Positions 35,981-46,266 of a DNA stretch of 64,000 bases are shown piece after piece. Numbering within the stretch: position 1 is the stretch's first letter; each line of letters starts with the position of its first letter. A program made the translations under genes and the position numbers. The notes under the pieces were generated by a model. That model was not told where the DNA came from. It did no database searches and was given only the letters and a program-made list of their open reading frames with translations. The stretch is from Collybiopsis luxurians FD-317 M1 (taxonomy: Eukaryota; Basidiomycota; Agaricomycetes; Agaricales; Omphalotaceae), in the NCBI GenBank assembly GCA_000827265.1, contig KN834753.1:1084686-1148685 (forward strand), read 5' to 3'.

Positions 35981-36159
35981 ACTGTTTTTTTTTTTTTTCG
36001 CTTAATATATGATTGAATTTCTGAGCCGTCCTGTAACGATATCGAAGTGCTAGTACTGTTATATTCAAGTATATTCGAACAAAGTGGTTTGGTAGGGAAT
36101 GTAGGCGTAGGAGACGTCCTGGCGTCTGCAATTTCGAAATAAATAATAATAAAAGTGTA

Positions 36160-37670
36160 TCAAACACGCGCAACAATGCTTTGGTCTCTGCCACTCGAGA
36201 CACTTTCTGACAATGCTTTGAAACGTTGAACGGCCTTCTTGAATAGTTGTTTACCCACTCGTCTTGGAGGTGGCTTGGTAGCGGTATTGGATGGAGCACG
36301 ATGACGAGGGGGTCTGTCGCAGTTCGCTTTCAACACAGGTTGAGCAGTATGGAAACTGATCATATCGAGTCTACCACCCAGTTGCTCGTCCGACAACTCT
36401 GGTACTTCCACAAGGGTCTCGTTAACAGGTCTGGTCTCAGGAGTGATAGGGCCAGCGCTCTCAGGCTCAGAAACGGAAGTAGCCGATCCGATAGTGAATG
36501 CGTCAAGCAAGGAATTGTGGGCATGATTGGGCAACGGCTGAAGACGATCTGTAGGTCGAGCATACAAGTAAACCTCTTCCGAGTCTTTTGGAGACCGGGA
36601 AGACCTTTCAGTGGGGGCGGGTTTCACGGATGGGGCCTTGGTGCGTTCGATTACTTCATCATTTGGACGTGAAGCGGAATAATACGCGGCAGCAGTGCGC
36701 ACGACGTCGCTCGAAAGACCTAGCTCCTCTTGAGACATGAAGAACGTATCCACGGCGAGAATTTCGCATCGTAAGTCTGGAATAGTAATTCGATTCAGAG
36801 GATTGAGATGGAAAATGCGCTTGAGAATGCGATTAGCTTGATTGGAAATAGGCAGGACGGTACGAAGAAAGTCGCGATTGTAGAGAAACGCAGAAAAACA
36901 GTCGTCCGTAGTCATGGCATACCGCCAAGGATTTCTGCCTGCAATCATGTTGGTAAGGATAACTCCCAATGACCAAATGTCGCTGTGACGCGTGGAGTAT
37001 TTTCCGTGCTTGAACTCTTTACCGATACATTCTGTCGGGAGAGGAGACGTCAGATTGTATACTATAGAATCAAGGAGAGCAATTTACCTGGACTCATGTA
37101 ATATGAGCTTCCACAGCCAAAGTCATCAGAAACTTTGTTCTGCGTTGAGAGACCAAAATCGGCGAGATAGATGTGTTCACCGTCTTGAGAACAGAGAATG
37201 TTTTCGGGCTTCAGGTCACGATGGTATACGCTATTCTCGTGGCAGTGATGAACTGCATCTAGGAGTTGGACAAAGAGAGATTTGATGAGCTTGTCATTCT
37301 GGCGGAGAGACTGTCGTTCGGTAATCGCCGCGAACAAATCACCACCTGAACAGAGATCGAGCACAACATAAACATAGACAGGTTCATAGATGATCTTGTG
37401 AAAACCGACGATATTTGCATGAGAAGAAACAAGGCGATGAAGAGCAAACTCCCGCAATTGGAAATCTTCATGACGGGAACCAGATCTTGGCCTGAGCAAG
37501 CATTTGATAGCGAAAAAATCAGGATTGTCACAGGGCGAGGTGAGATCTATCGCCTTGTAGACCTTTCCATACGCGCCTGAACCGAGAGGTTCAAGAAGTT
37601 TGAAGCGACCGTTATCCAACAAGTTGCCAGCGAAGTCGGGGAAAGTGTCAGTGATTGGAGGACGAGGCAT
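36160..37670 (-). CDS. Ser/Thr protein kinase, Ran1(Pat1)/Ksp1/Sks1-like
   Basis: Two exons; the intron falls in the activation segment (about 37033-37090). Kinase subdomains are complete: 'LLEPLGSGAYGKVYKAIDLT' (glycine loop), FAIKCLL (Lys), VYHRDLKPENIL (catalytic loop), YLADFGLST (DFG), DFGCGSSYYMSPECIGKEF (activation and P+1), HSDIWSLGVILTNMIAGRNP, and RILKRIFHLNPLNRITIPDL. The GCGSSYYMSPE element and the sequence of blocks match fission-yeast Ran1/Pat1 and budding-yeast Ksp1/Sks1/Vhs1. Those kinases control meiosis entry, glucose and nitrogen signalling. The C-terminal 170 residues are low complexity, with a basic end. The start MPRPPITDTFPDF at 37670 is preferred to an upstream in-frame Met that would add a hydrophobic non-kinase leader. 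About 490 residues. Confidence 0.88.
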
Positions 37671-37926
37671 GTTGCGTTGGCGAAGAAGAGAAATGTGAGG
37701 ATAGTGATTCAGAAAAAAATGGCTAGCTATCAAAGCAGGATGATGAAAGTAGAAGGATAAGAAGCAATTCAGGGGGAACTGCCTTTTAAGGACGCGGAAG
37801 GAATATATCATCACGTGAGAACAGAGTGACGGTAAAACTTCGGTCAGGTATTGGAGTATCTCGGTATCTACTGTTGATCTTCCATCAACGACCGTTCACA
37901 TAACTGCTGTCCACGTAACGCCCATC
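37671..37926. promoter_or_regulatory. Divergent promoter, kinase / polyol dehydrogenase
   Basis: 256 bp between start codons with a CACGTG at 37812-37817 (ATCACGTGAG), 111 bp from the dehydrogenase start and 142 bp from the kinase start. No other motif is clear. Confidence 0.5.
37812..37817. promoter_or_regulatory. ATCACGTG (Cbf1-type) between kinase and dehydrogenase
   Basis: Full match to the RTCACRTG consensus in the + orientation. It lies near the middle of the divergent interval. Occupancy is inferred. Confidence 0.45.
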
Positions 37927-39642
37927 ATGTCCCAGCATTCTAATCCTTCTTTTGTTCTACGCTCTGTCGAAGATGTCACCTACGAAGAACGTCCGATCCC
38001 CGAGAGTGAGAGGATATCTCTTAAATTGAACAAGTGAATCCTGAAAATCTGCTTTGCTTTCAGTTTCAGATACAGAGGTCCTAGTTGCAGTTAAGAAGAC
38101 CGGTCTGTGTCCATAACGCTGCTTGCCATATGCTTTGCCACTCATTTCTCGTCCAGGCATTTGTGGATCCGATGTGACTATTATTCATTCAAAGATACTG
38201 ATCGATTATCATCAATGATTGAAAGGTACATTATCTGGTTCATGGCCGTATAGGTGATTTCATTGTCGAGAAACCGATGGTAAATATATTTCGTTTGTCC
38301 TGGACGTCTAGTGATGTTCATGTACTTATTTCCCAGGTCCTGGGCCATGAATCCGCTGGTGTCATTGTCAAAGGTCTGCTTTCCAACTACGAATCAGTTA
38401 GGCAAATCTAACGCGCCGTGTAGTTGGCTCTAAAGTTAAGCATGTCAAAGTCAATGATAGAGTAGCGATCGAGCCAGGTTCAACGTGCAGTGTGTTTTAC
38501 ATTCGCTCTGTCGGCCAAAGTGAGTACCTGACTATCTCAAAGGGGTATGCGATTCGTGCAAATCTGGGCGATACAATGTGCGTTCGAGAACCACGAAGTG
38601 TCTCCATTTCGTGTTGAAAAAATTTCGTAGCTCTGTCCTGATATCGTTTTTGCGGCCACTCCTCCTTACGACGGAACTCTCGGAAGATACTATCGTGTCC
38701 TCGGCGACCTCACTTATTCTTTACCGGAGAACATGTCCTTGGAAGATGGGGCTATGATGGAACCACTCTCTGTCGGAGTTCATTCAGTTGCAAATCTGGG
38801 AAACTTTCAGTTTGGCCAAAGTATTGCAGTTTTCGGGTGCGGGCCGGTGAGAATTTTCTCGCGCATTCAATGAGCTTAGTCTTTATCATATGTTCATCTG
38901 CAGGTAGGTCTTCTTTGCATGGCCGTCGCCAAAGCTCTCGGAGCCAAGCGAATTATTGCCGCAGACATAGTTCCCTCTCGGCTCGAGTTTGCGAAAAGCT
39001 ATGCCGGTGCAATTCCTTACCAGCCTCTTTCTCCGAATAAAGATGAGAGCAAGCTCGATTACAGCAGGAGGAACGCAGAGAATATGAAGAACACTCTGCG
39101 GATTGCAGATCGCGGAGCAGATGCGATCGATTTGGTCATCGATGCCAGCGGTGCGGAGGTTTCGATCCAGACAGCACTTTATGTTGTCGGTACCGGTGGA
39201 ACTATGGTTCAGGTAATACTTCTCAAGCCCTCTGTCGCTCAAACTCACCCTTTCTAGGTCGGAATGGGCAATCCTCATGTACAGATTGATTTGACCCAAG
39301 TTATGACCAAAGAAGTAGTATTTAAGGGGTCGTTCCGATACACAGTGAGCCTCAGACTATTATTCTGTCACCGTCACTTATAGTCTTGTCCGCAGCACGG
39401 AGACTATCCTCTTGCCCTTTCCATGGTCAGCCAGGGAAAGATTGACCTCAGGCCGTTGGTCACTCACCGGTTCGTACTCTCGCTCGCTTCAATGATCTAG
39501 GAATCAAATGTCTTCTTTCAGTTACAAATTCGATGATGCTGTTGAAGCATTTAAAGCTACTCGAGCAGGTAAGAGCGACGACGGCAAAGATGTTATCAAG
39601 GCGATTATTTCTGGGCCCGATGTCGATCCTCTGGATATCTAA
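37927..39642 (+). CDS. Sorbitol/xylitol dehydrogenase (zinc-dependent MDR)
   Basis: About nine exons. The catalytic zinc site is visible as GICGSDVHY and VLGHESAGVI; the structural zinc site reads CRVCDSCKSGRYNLC, whose four Cys appear only after removing an intron that splits the Arg codon. The Rossmann motif is VFGCGPVGLLCMAVAKALGA, followed by IIAADIVPSRLEF, where the Asp favours NAD+ over NADP+. The end is VGMGNPHVQIDLTQ and YKFDDAVEAFKATRAG. This is the polyol dehydrogenase group: oxidation of sorbitol, xylitol or L-arabinitol to the ketose, in pentose or hexitol use. Which polyol cannot be told. An N-terminal start MSQHSNPSFVLRSVEDVTYE fits the family. About 390 residues, cytosolic. Confidence 0.92.
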
Positions 39643-39758
39643 GTTATGATATTTTCGATATTCCTGTATTTAGTAATAGCAGCGTGTATTGCGGCTCTTC
39701 GGCCCGACGCGCGGCAACCGGTTGTCCGAATCTGATGCTCTTCTTGACCAAATAACTC

Positions 39759-41139
39759 ATGCGGCCTAGAAAGCCTAGAAACCCGTATTACCTTCGAATA
39801 TCCAAGAAAGATGTATTGCCTGTATACGTGAGCTCCGCAGACTCTCATCAATTCTTCCATCTCAACTGGCTTTCACAGTTGTATCTCGACGACCGTCATC
39901 TTGAATGGATGTCAGATATTGTCCTTCAGCAAGTATTGGAAGACTTGAGGCCCAAGTCGGTCTCTTCTGTACTTGCAGTACTTCTGCGTCAATCTTTGAT
40001 TATATTTGAACAGGATACTGCCCAAGCTACAAGCAGAGCGTGATACTAATTCCGGGTCAGGGGGTTCTTCATTGGCGAAGAAAGCGACTGTAGAGACACA
40101 TAGAGGAGGTATGCTAGCTTGATGATTTTGTAAATCTCTAAACTCACTCATTCCAGACACGTATCAATTCTGCTACTTTTTTCGCAAGACCCAGCCTCAC
40201 TCTATCGTTCTAAAGGTTACGTATGAAAGACGGGCTTTGATTGATCTTGGCTCACTTTAAATGTAGACGCGTACATATGATGCAGCACCTCCCACTAAAC
40301 AAGCTGTTATGCCTCCTCCTCCTGTACCAGCAAAAGTTCTAAAAAGAAAAACAAGAATGAGCGATAAAGAAGCTTCGCGAAAGAAACAGAAAACCAAGGG
40401 GAAGAGCAGGGCTGTCGATGAAAGCGAATCGGAAGATGCATTATCCTCTTCTGAAGATAGAAGCGAGGATGAACACTCCCAGCCGTCGACGCGACCCGGG
40501 AGATCAGCCGTAGATCATGACGGAGACACGCCTATGGAAGAAGGGGACATCAGTACAAACGAAAGTGATGGCGACGAATACGTTCCAAAATCATCCAAGA
40601 AGAAGGTTACAGAACACTCAAAGACGATCCGGTTCTCGCTGGAAATGCAGGATGACGAGGAAGAAAAACCAAAGCCGTTATTGCACCTTCAATTCCAAGG
40701 ATTCAAGATTTTGGGCAGTTGCTTATGTATTGTCGTTGAACCATGGCCCCCGCTTCGTGCACCCTCGCGAGTTCCATCTATCCTACGTTCCACACCTCGT
40801 GCCCCTAGCATTGCTCCAAAGGACTTCGTCACGGCGAATGAGACTGGCTCTAGAGCACGTTCCGGAACTCCACTTTTCCTCCCTGACCCTGAAGACCGGG
40901 GCAGGAGTGAAACACCGTTTCCAGACGCTATTCACGTTCGTCCGTTACCAGTGCCGCTGTACGATGAAGATGAGTCGACTCCAGATAGAGGCACAGATGA
41001 CATAGATTATGGAGGAATGATGGAGTTTAGCCAAGTACTTAATGCCGCAGGTGACGTCCGAGCAGGCGCTGTCGATGACGACGAAGATATGGAAGGAGCG
41101 GTGTTTTTCGGCGATGCGGATGAAGTTCGAGAACTGTAA
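39759..41139 (+). CDS. Unrecognised protein with charged, nuclear-looking tail
   Basis: No family is recognised. The gene has three or four exons; the two main ones start MRPRKPRNPYYLRISKKDVL and continue to 41139. The first ~115 residues look folded: VYVSSADSHQFFHLNWLSQL, DRHLEWMSDIVLQQVLEDLR, then, after an intron, 'ILPKLQAERD' and THRGDTYQFCYFFRKTQPHS. The rest is disordered, alternating acidic Ser/Asp/Glu runs (ESEDALSSSEDRSEDEH) with basic patches (KRKTRMSDKEASRKKQKTKG) that would serve as nuclear-localisation signals, and Pro/Ser repeats (RAPSRVPSILRSTPRAPS). It ends in acidic DEDMEGAVFFGDADEVREL. It could be a chromatin or nucleolar factor. Convergent with EF-G2, only 40 bp between stops. 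Confidence 0.7.
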
Positions 41140-41179
41140 TTTAGTTATACAATGTAAGTACCTAAGTGGACATGAATAT

Positions 41180-43711
41180 CTAAGCTCTACCAATTTCACG
41201 TAGAATTTCTAATCTTCGAGACTCAGTTACAGTACGGAACCCTGCATTGACCATATCGAACTGGCCGTGCCCTCCAGAAAGTGCTCGAAGTCTACTGTTA
41301 TAATTTAACATCTGACTAAGCGGGGCCAGGGCATGTATGGATCTTTTCAGTCTTAAAGCAGAGCCAGATTCTTTTAATCCGGTTCCCGAAGACGAAGGGG
41401 AAAGTACCTCCGGAGGCATATAATTTCCTTCCTCTGGATAACCTTCGATGTTGCCTGCACCATCAGAGTCTCCATCTCCTAGATCCTGTAACTCTGCTCC
41501 GTGTTCGGTCAAATCCTTGACGACTTTGCCGAGAGTATCTTCGGTGACAGATATCTTGAACAAGAAATACGGTTCCATGAGGGAACCCATTCCAGCCTTC
41601 TTGATGCGTTTACGCATGACAATCGCGCTCGCACCCGTCAGTAAAGACAAAGGGGACGGAGAAGACCACCCTCTTATTTGGATTCGAAGATGGGACATTG
41701 GCAGTGAGGAATGAGGTGAATTTGAAAGAGCGCTTGCTATCCCAGAAGCTATGAGTAGTTCTGGATTTGCAGTGGAAGACGTTTCAGGAGAGGATATAGG
41801 TACTCCGACTTTGGTCAAGACGAGATTTCCATCCCAAAGCGGGTTTCCTTCTTCGTCATCGCGTAATGGCCTAATATCTAACGCGACTTCGACAGACGTT
41901 CCAGCAATTTCTGCTTTATCGTCCTCAGTAATAGAAGGCTTCTCAAAATGCGGCAGATCATAGTTTGAGCCCAGAGCCTCCCGATAGCTAACACGTTGTC
42001 TCCCTAACTCGAAGTTGGCATGAAATTCATCTCGAAGTCGACCCTCGATAATTTCTAAGTGAAGAGCACCGAGACCATGCACCAATATCTGTCCTTCCTG
42101 TAGGTCGAAACGAACGGAAGGATCTGTTCTGGTTAGCGATTCCAGAGCTGTTTGGACAGGTTCGAGATCGGCATGGGAGTTAGGTATGACAGAAGCCGAG
42201 ATGACCGTTTTGGGAGGGACAATATTTTGCATCACCAACCGATCATAAGAGGCAGTTCCTGGAGACACAAGAGTATCGCCTGTACGGGTGAACTTGAGGC
42301 CCAGTACAACTCCTACGGAGCCGAAAGGCAACTCATCGACTTCCACAGGCTCAGACGCGTACATGAGCAAAAGTTTTGAAATCTTCTCCTTCTTATCCCT
42401 GGTTGCATTAAAAACTGCGCTCTGTCTCGATAGCTTGCCTACAGGGTGTATTAGAAAATGAAAATGATTCGCAATGCTGATTATATACCTGAATAGATCC
42501 GCACATAAGTCATCCAACCGCGTTTCTGATCCCAATTGACCTTCCAAGCCAGCATCCGAAGCGGACCGCTAGTATCTTGTCCGATGTCAAGAGGGCTGGC
42601 AAATAGTTCACCGACGTAGTCCATTGCAATGCCAGTACCAATTTGCTTGAGAGCAGATCCACAAACAACAGGCAAAATTTTGTTCTCCAGCGTACTCTTG
42701 CGCAAATGAGGAAGTATTTCGGCCGAATTTATGCCCAGATAGGCGGAAGGGTCGGAAGGATCGGAAGTGAGAAGGGTTTCCATCAACTCCTCCGAGAACA
42801 TGGAAAGATTTTCTAGTAGCTGTGAGCGAGCAGGAGCCATATAAGGGATGATTGGATGGTTAGATGGCAAGAAATCCAGGCTTTCCAAGAATTTAGCGTC
42901 AGTAGGTAGTGAATGGCAGGTCAAATCTCCATCTTCCCTCCAGTGCCATATTTCCCATTTCACCAAGTCGACGAGCCCTTGGATACCAGGTTCACCATGC
43001 GCGTAATCTTGAGGGTTAAAAGACGCGATAGGTAGTGTCAGAACCATTGGGTGAGGATGAAGGCGATGTGAGAGTAGAGACCGAAGTGAGGATCTGAACG
43101 AAGCTCCCGGGCGATCCAACTTGTTCAAAAACATCATACGCGTCGGTACACCATATCTAGAAGAAGGAAGTGAGTTCGAATTCCGAGAATGGCTAATAGT
43201 TTCTCACCTAGACCACGCACCTGTCTAGTTGTTTCCACACACCTTTGGTCTGTGCTTCGACCCCTTCTACAGAGTCAATAAGCACAACAGCGCCATCAAC
43301 GACACGACTGGCGCTTTCTACTTCCATTCCAAAATCTGCATGACCGGGTGTATCGATTAGATTGAATGTCCAGTCTTTCCATTTAACGGGAATACTAGCG
43401 GCCTGAATTGTGATACCGCGTTCTCTTTCCGCGGGAAGAAAGTCAGTAGTAGTGCTTCCTGTATCAACTGATCCTGAGGTAGATAAATAGGAAGATTGAA
43501 GCAAAATGGATTCGGTCAGAGTAGTTTTGCCGGAATCTTGAGAATAGTGAATTTAGTGCTGTTCGAGTAATTTGAATGTCAGCTCACCAATATGGGCTAC
43601 CAAAGCCATATTCCTAATTTTATTAGGGTCATGAAGGGCATTTTGAGATATTCCACGACATAGAGCTGGCTTGACCGCTGCTGGCCACCGTCGCGCGAGT
43701 GAAAGAAGCAT
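41180..43711 (-). CDS. mef2: Mitochondrial elongation factor G2 (Mef2/GFM2, ribosome release factor 2)
   Basis: The presequence MLLSLARRWPAAVKPALCRG precedes 'NMALVAHIDSGKTTLTESIL' (P loop). Other G motifs: ERERGITIQAASI (switch I), FNLIDTPGHADFGMEVE (G3), MMFLNKLDRPGASF (G4). Domain II to V follow, with VCGSALKQIGTGIAMDYVGE (G5 region), GQILVHGLGALHLEIIEGRL and SYREALGSNYDLPHFEKP, ending NAGFRTVTESRRLEILREIG. The acidic insert EEGNYMPPEVLSPSS lies in the last third. Mef2/GFM2 works with RRF to split mitochondrial ribosomes after termination and has no translocation role. Assignment to EF-G2, not EF-G1, rests on overall layout and the low conservation of domain IV. Length about 800 residues. 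The start is 64 bp from the divergent ICMT start. Confidence 0.88.
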
Positions 43712-43775
43712 TCAATAAGCGCCTATAACTTGTGAGCGCTAATCAGAATCGCTATTGTCTTCGTATTGTTCCCCC
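43712..43775. promoter_or_regulatory. Very compact divergent promoter, EF-G2 / ICMT
   Basis: 64 bp between the start codons of two divergent genes, the shortest such interval in the window. No TATA box is apparent. Confidence 0.6.
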
Positions 43776-44762
43776 ATGTCCCAAGACGTTGCAACCAATC
43801 TTGAGGAGCGCCTGCGGCAGCGTGAACAGCAACTACGCCATCCGCTATCAATGGAACCCTCAGTAGATGTCCGGATGTCTGGTAACCTTCCAAATACTCC
43901 TTTTGCCGCTGCGACAATATCCTTTGTACTCGGTTCGACTTTTTGTTTGGGGCTCCTGATATTTCTCGGAGCCTTCTCAATGTTCTGGTGGACAAACTAT
44001 CAACTAGGATTCTTCTTTGCTGCCTGGTCAGCGTTTCATTTCGGAGAGTTTGCTGTCACTGCTGGGTGGAATCTGGAAAAATGTAGCGTGGAATGTGAGT
44101 GCGGAGATTCAATCAGTTTGGACTACAATCTTATTGATATTTTTTTAGCTTTCTTATTGGACAATGGATCTATGTATCACGTAGCGAATGGGTCAGCCAT
44201 TCTGGAATATCTCCTAACCCTGTACTTTTTACCTTTATTCAAGGCTTGGCCTTGGGTATCGACTGTCGGTACGTACTTCTGGGCAATTGTACCACTCGTG
44301 CTCAACCAGTTTAGGCATGGCCATGGTTTTATTTGGTCAATTTATGCGCTCGACGGCCATGGTACACGCGTCAACGAATTTCTCGCATGCTCTCGCGTTC
44401 AAGAAGCTTCAATCTCACAGGCTAGTTACTGATGGTATCTACGCGTAGGTACAATTACCTTTGAGATACTTGTTTTTGATATCCGCGCAGCTGGTGCCGC
44501 CACCCGTCCTACGCAGGATTCTTTTACTGGGCATTGGGTACCCAGCTTGTTTTGCAGAACCCTTTTTGCTTTGTCCTATATTTTATCCTATTGTGGAGAT
44601 TCTTCTATGCAAGAACAAGAAGTAAGTTGATGTGATACACCATGTCTGATTATACTGAGACATCCATTCGCAGCCGAAGAAAGGACACTGGTCAAGTTTT
44701 TTGGGGACGAATATGTGAAATACAGAGACAGCGTCGGAACAATGATCCCGTTCATCCCGTAG
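43776..44762 (+). CDS. ste14: Protein-S-isoprenylcysteine O-methyltransferase (Ste14/ICMT)
   Basis: Five or so exons. N-terminal hydrophilic region, then helices (PFAAATISFVLGSTFCLGLL, FFAAWSAFHFGEFAVTAGWN, AILEYLLTLYFLPLFKAWPW), then 'RSTAMVHASTNFSHALAFKK', LQSHRLVTDGIYAWCRHPSY, AGFFYWALGTQLVLQNPFCF and ARTRTEERTLVKFFGDEYVK. The RHPSYAGF and EER elements bind S-adenosylmethionine in the ICMT family, where the enzyme caps the C-terminal prenylcysteine of a-factor-like pheromones, Ras and Rho proteins at the ER. The stop is PFIP-TAG. In basidiomycetes the mating pheromones are farnesylated and methylated, so this gene also serves mating. About 275 residues. Confidence 0.94.
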
Positions 44763-44873
44763 CACACGCATAGCTTGCGATACTCGTAAATGAAAAATCA
44801 TGGGCATGAAGTGCGTATTAAGAAGCCATAGAATGAACATGCGACATGGAAATTTTTATATTGGCCCACAAAA

Positions 44874-45603
44874 TCAATCATCCTCTCCTATCGTGCCCTT
44901 TGCCGATACGTAAATACCATCCAGGAATTTACGAATATCTTTGTTCCGTACTCTGCAAACACCGTGGATAGAAGCCGCTGAAGTAAAAGTCAACAGAAAA
45001 GTTCAAGCTCAAATTCGCTATTACTTACCCGATTGAGAAACCATGTCAATGTCGTTACCCTCGAGTATAAGTTCATCTTTCTGTGCTTTGGACTCTGTGA
45101 TTACGACACCGTCCAGCATGTTGACATTCCGCACAGTCTACGAAAAATATCAGACCGCCACCCGCATTCACTACAAAATTTGTGCACACCTTCTCCCCCA
45201 AGAAGTTACGAATCTCTACAGCATGGCCATCGTCCTGAATAATACAGTTGATGGGGAAATGTGCATAGACAGCACGCATTTTGTATCGGAAGCCCTGAAA
45301 GAAAACAGTTTATTGTGCATTCTCCAGTGAAACCTTTGGACGAACTTTTGTAACACCGTTAATCATGTTGGTGATCATACTCTTGATAGTTCGTAGGCAT
45401 GCAACATGCTTCCTTCCTCCTTGCCAAACAGCCAGCGTAACTTTGGAGTTCTTGCCCTTGACCAGCCGGATGTCCATGTTAACGTGCTGGACATTCTTTG
45501 TGAGAGTTCCACGGGGTCCGGTTACGGTGATGATACGGGCTTTGATAGCCACAGTAACACCCTCAGGGATGACGAGTTCTTCGGTTTGGAGGACGTCCCG
45601 CAT
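44874..45603 (-). CDS. rpl9: 60S ribosomal protein L9 (uL6)
   Basis: Starts [20 protein letters not shown] and carries uL6 blocks: [37 protein letters not shown], '[20 protein letters not shown]', '[20 protein letters not shown]', [20 protein letters not shown], and [20 protein letters not shown]. The end is [18 protein letters not shown]. The start codon lies directly at a splice acceptor (TTACAG-ATG), so an intron sits in the 5' UTR. Several introns interrupt the 3' half. uL6 is near the GTPase-associated centre of the cytosolic 60S subunit. Convergent with ICMT, 111 bp apart. Confidence 0.95.
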
Positions 45604-46266
45604 CTGTAAGCAAAGCAAGAGAAAAACAGTAAGCACTTCGGGTTATCCAAGTCACTCCAAGTCGATCCAGCCTGAAAAACACCAAGTTCGGTCCAAAATT
45701 GTACAGAAATGTTCACAAAAGCCACTGGAATCGACAAGGGTGGTATTCAAAGGTATAAACTCACGATCTTGGAGCAGGGAAGGCGATTTGTTGTAGGGAA
45801 GGTATTGCTGGACGAATCTTGTTTGGCCAAGAATTCAAGCGCTGGCCAATCACATGAGTGATGACATAATACACCACAGCCCAGACAGGCGTTTCTCAAA
45901 TTACTTGCAGATGCATGACACATCGAACGGATAAGCACTCTATATTAGAGGATGAATTTGGGACGTACCTACTGTATGTAGCACTTAGTACTGTACATGG
46001 TATTAGTAGGCGAATGGGCAATGCATAAGTAGGCCGGGGCCCGGCATCGACCCAACACGTGATTCTGGGAAATTGGGCTGTGAGAACGGAGCTTGACGGA
46101 TTGTCACCAGCCGTTCTCTCATTCCAACCATCACATCGTCTAGTTCTGCGCACTCGTCACAGTTGTTTTTGGTGTGAAAAAAAAATAGTTTGAATACGCC
46201 AAGTCGCTGTTTGGGTGTTATCGACTTTCTGAGCCTTTCTTCTTGCTACATTTTAGTGACTGCGAG
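45604..46266. other. Divergent region uL6 / PCF11 with uL6 5' UTR intron
   Basis: 663 bp between divergent starts. The part next to uL6 is probably a 5' UTR intron (45604-45764, 161 nt), with donor GTGAGT at 45764 going left and acceptor TTACAG just before the start codon. I looked for snoRNA boxes (UGAUGA, CUGA) inside and found none convincing. A CACGTG sits at 46056-46061. A run of A (46177-46185) lies near the PCF11 start. Confidence 0.5.
46056..46061. promoter_or_regulatory. CACGTGAT (Cbf1-type) upstream of PCF11/uL6
   Basis: ACACGTGATT, 205 bp upstream of the PCF11 start and beyond the uL6 5' UTR intron. Binding is inferred. Confidence 0.4.

Noticed and set aside
35985..35999. Poly-T tract after the DUF2985 stop as a regulatory element
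   Set aside because: It lies between two converging genes and looks like ordinary 3' UTR/homopolymer variation.
38500..38640. Apparent loss of the structural zinc cysteines in the dehydrogenase
   Set aside because: Removing an intron with GTGTGT donor and CTCAAAG acceptor restores CRVCDSCKSGRYNLC, so the site is intact.
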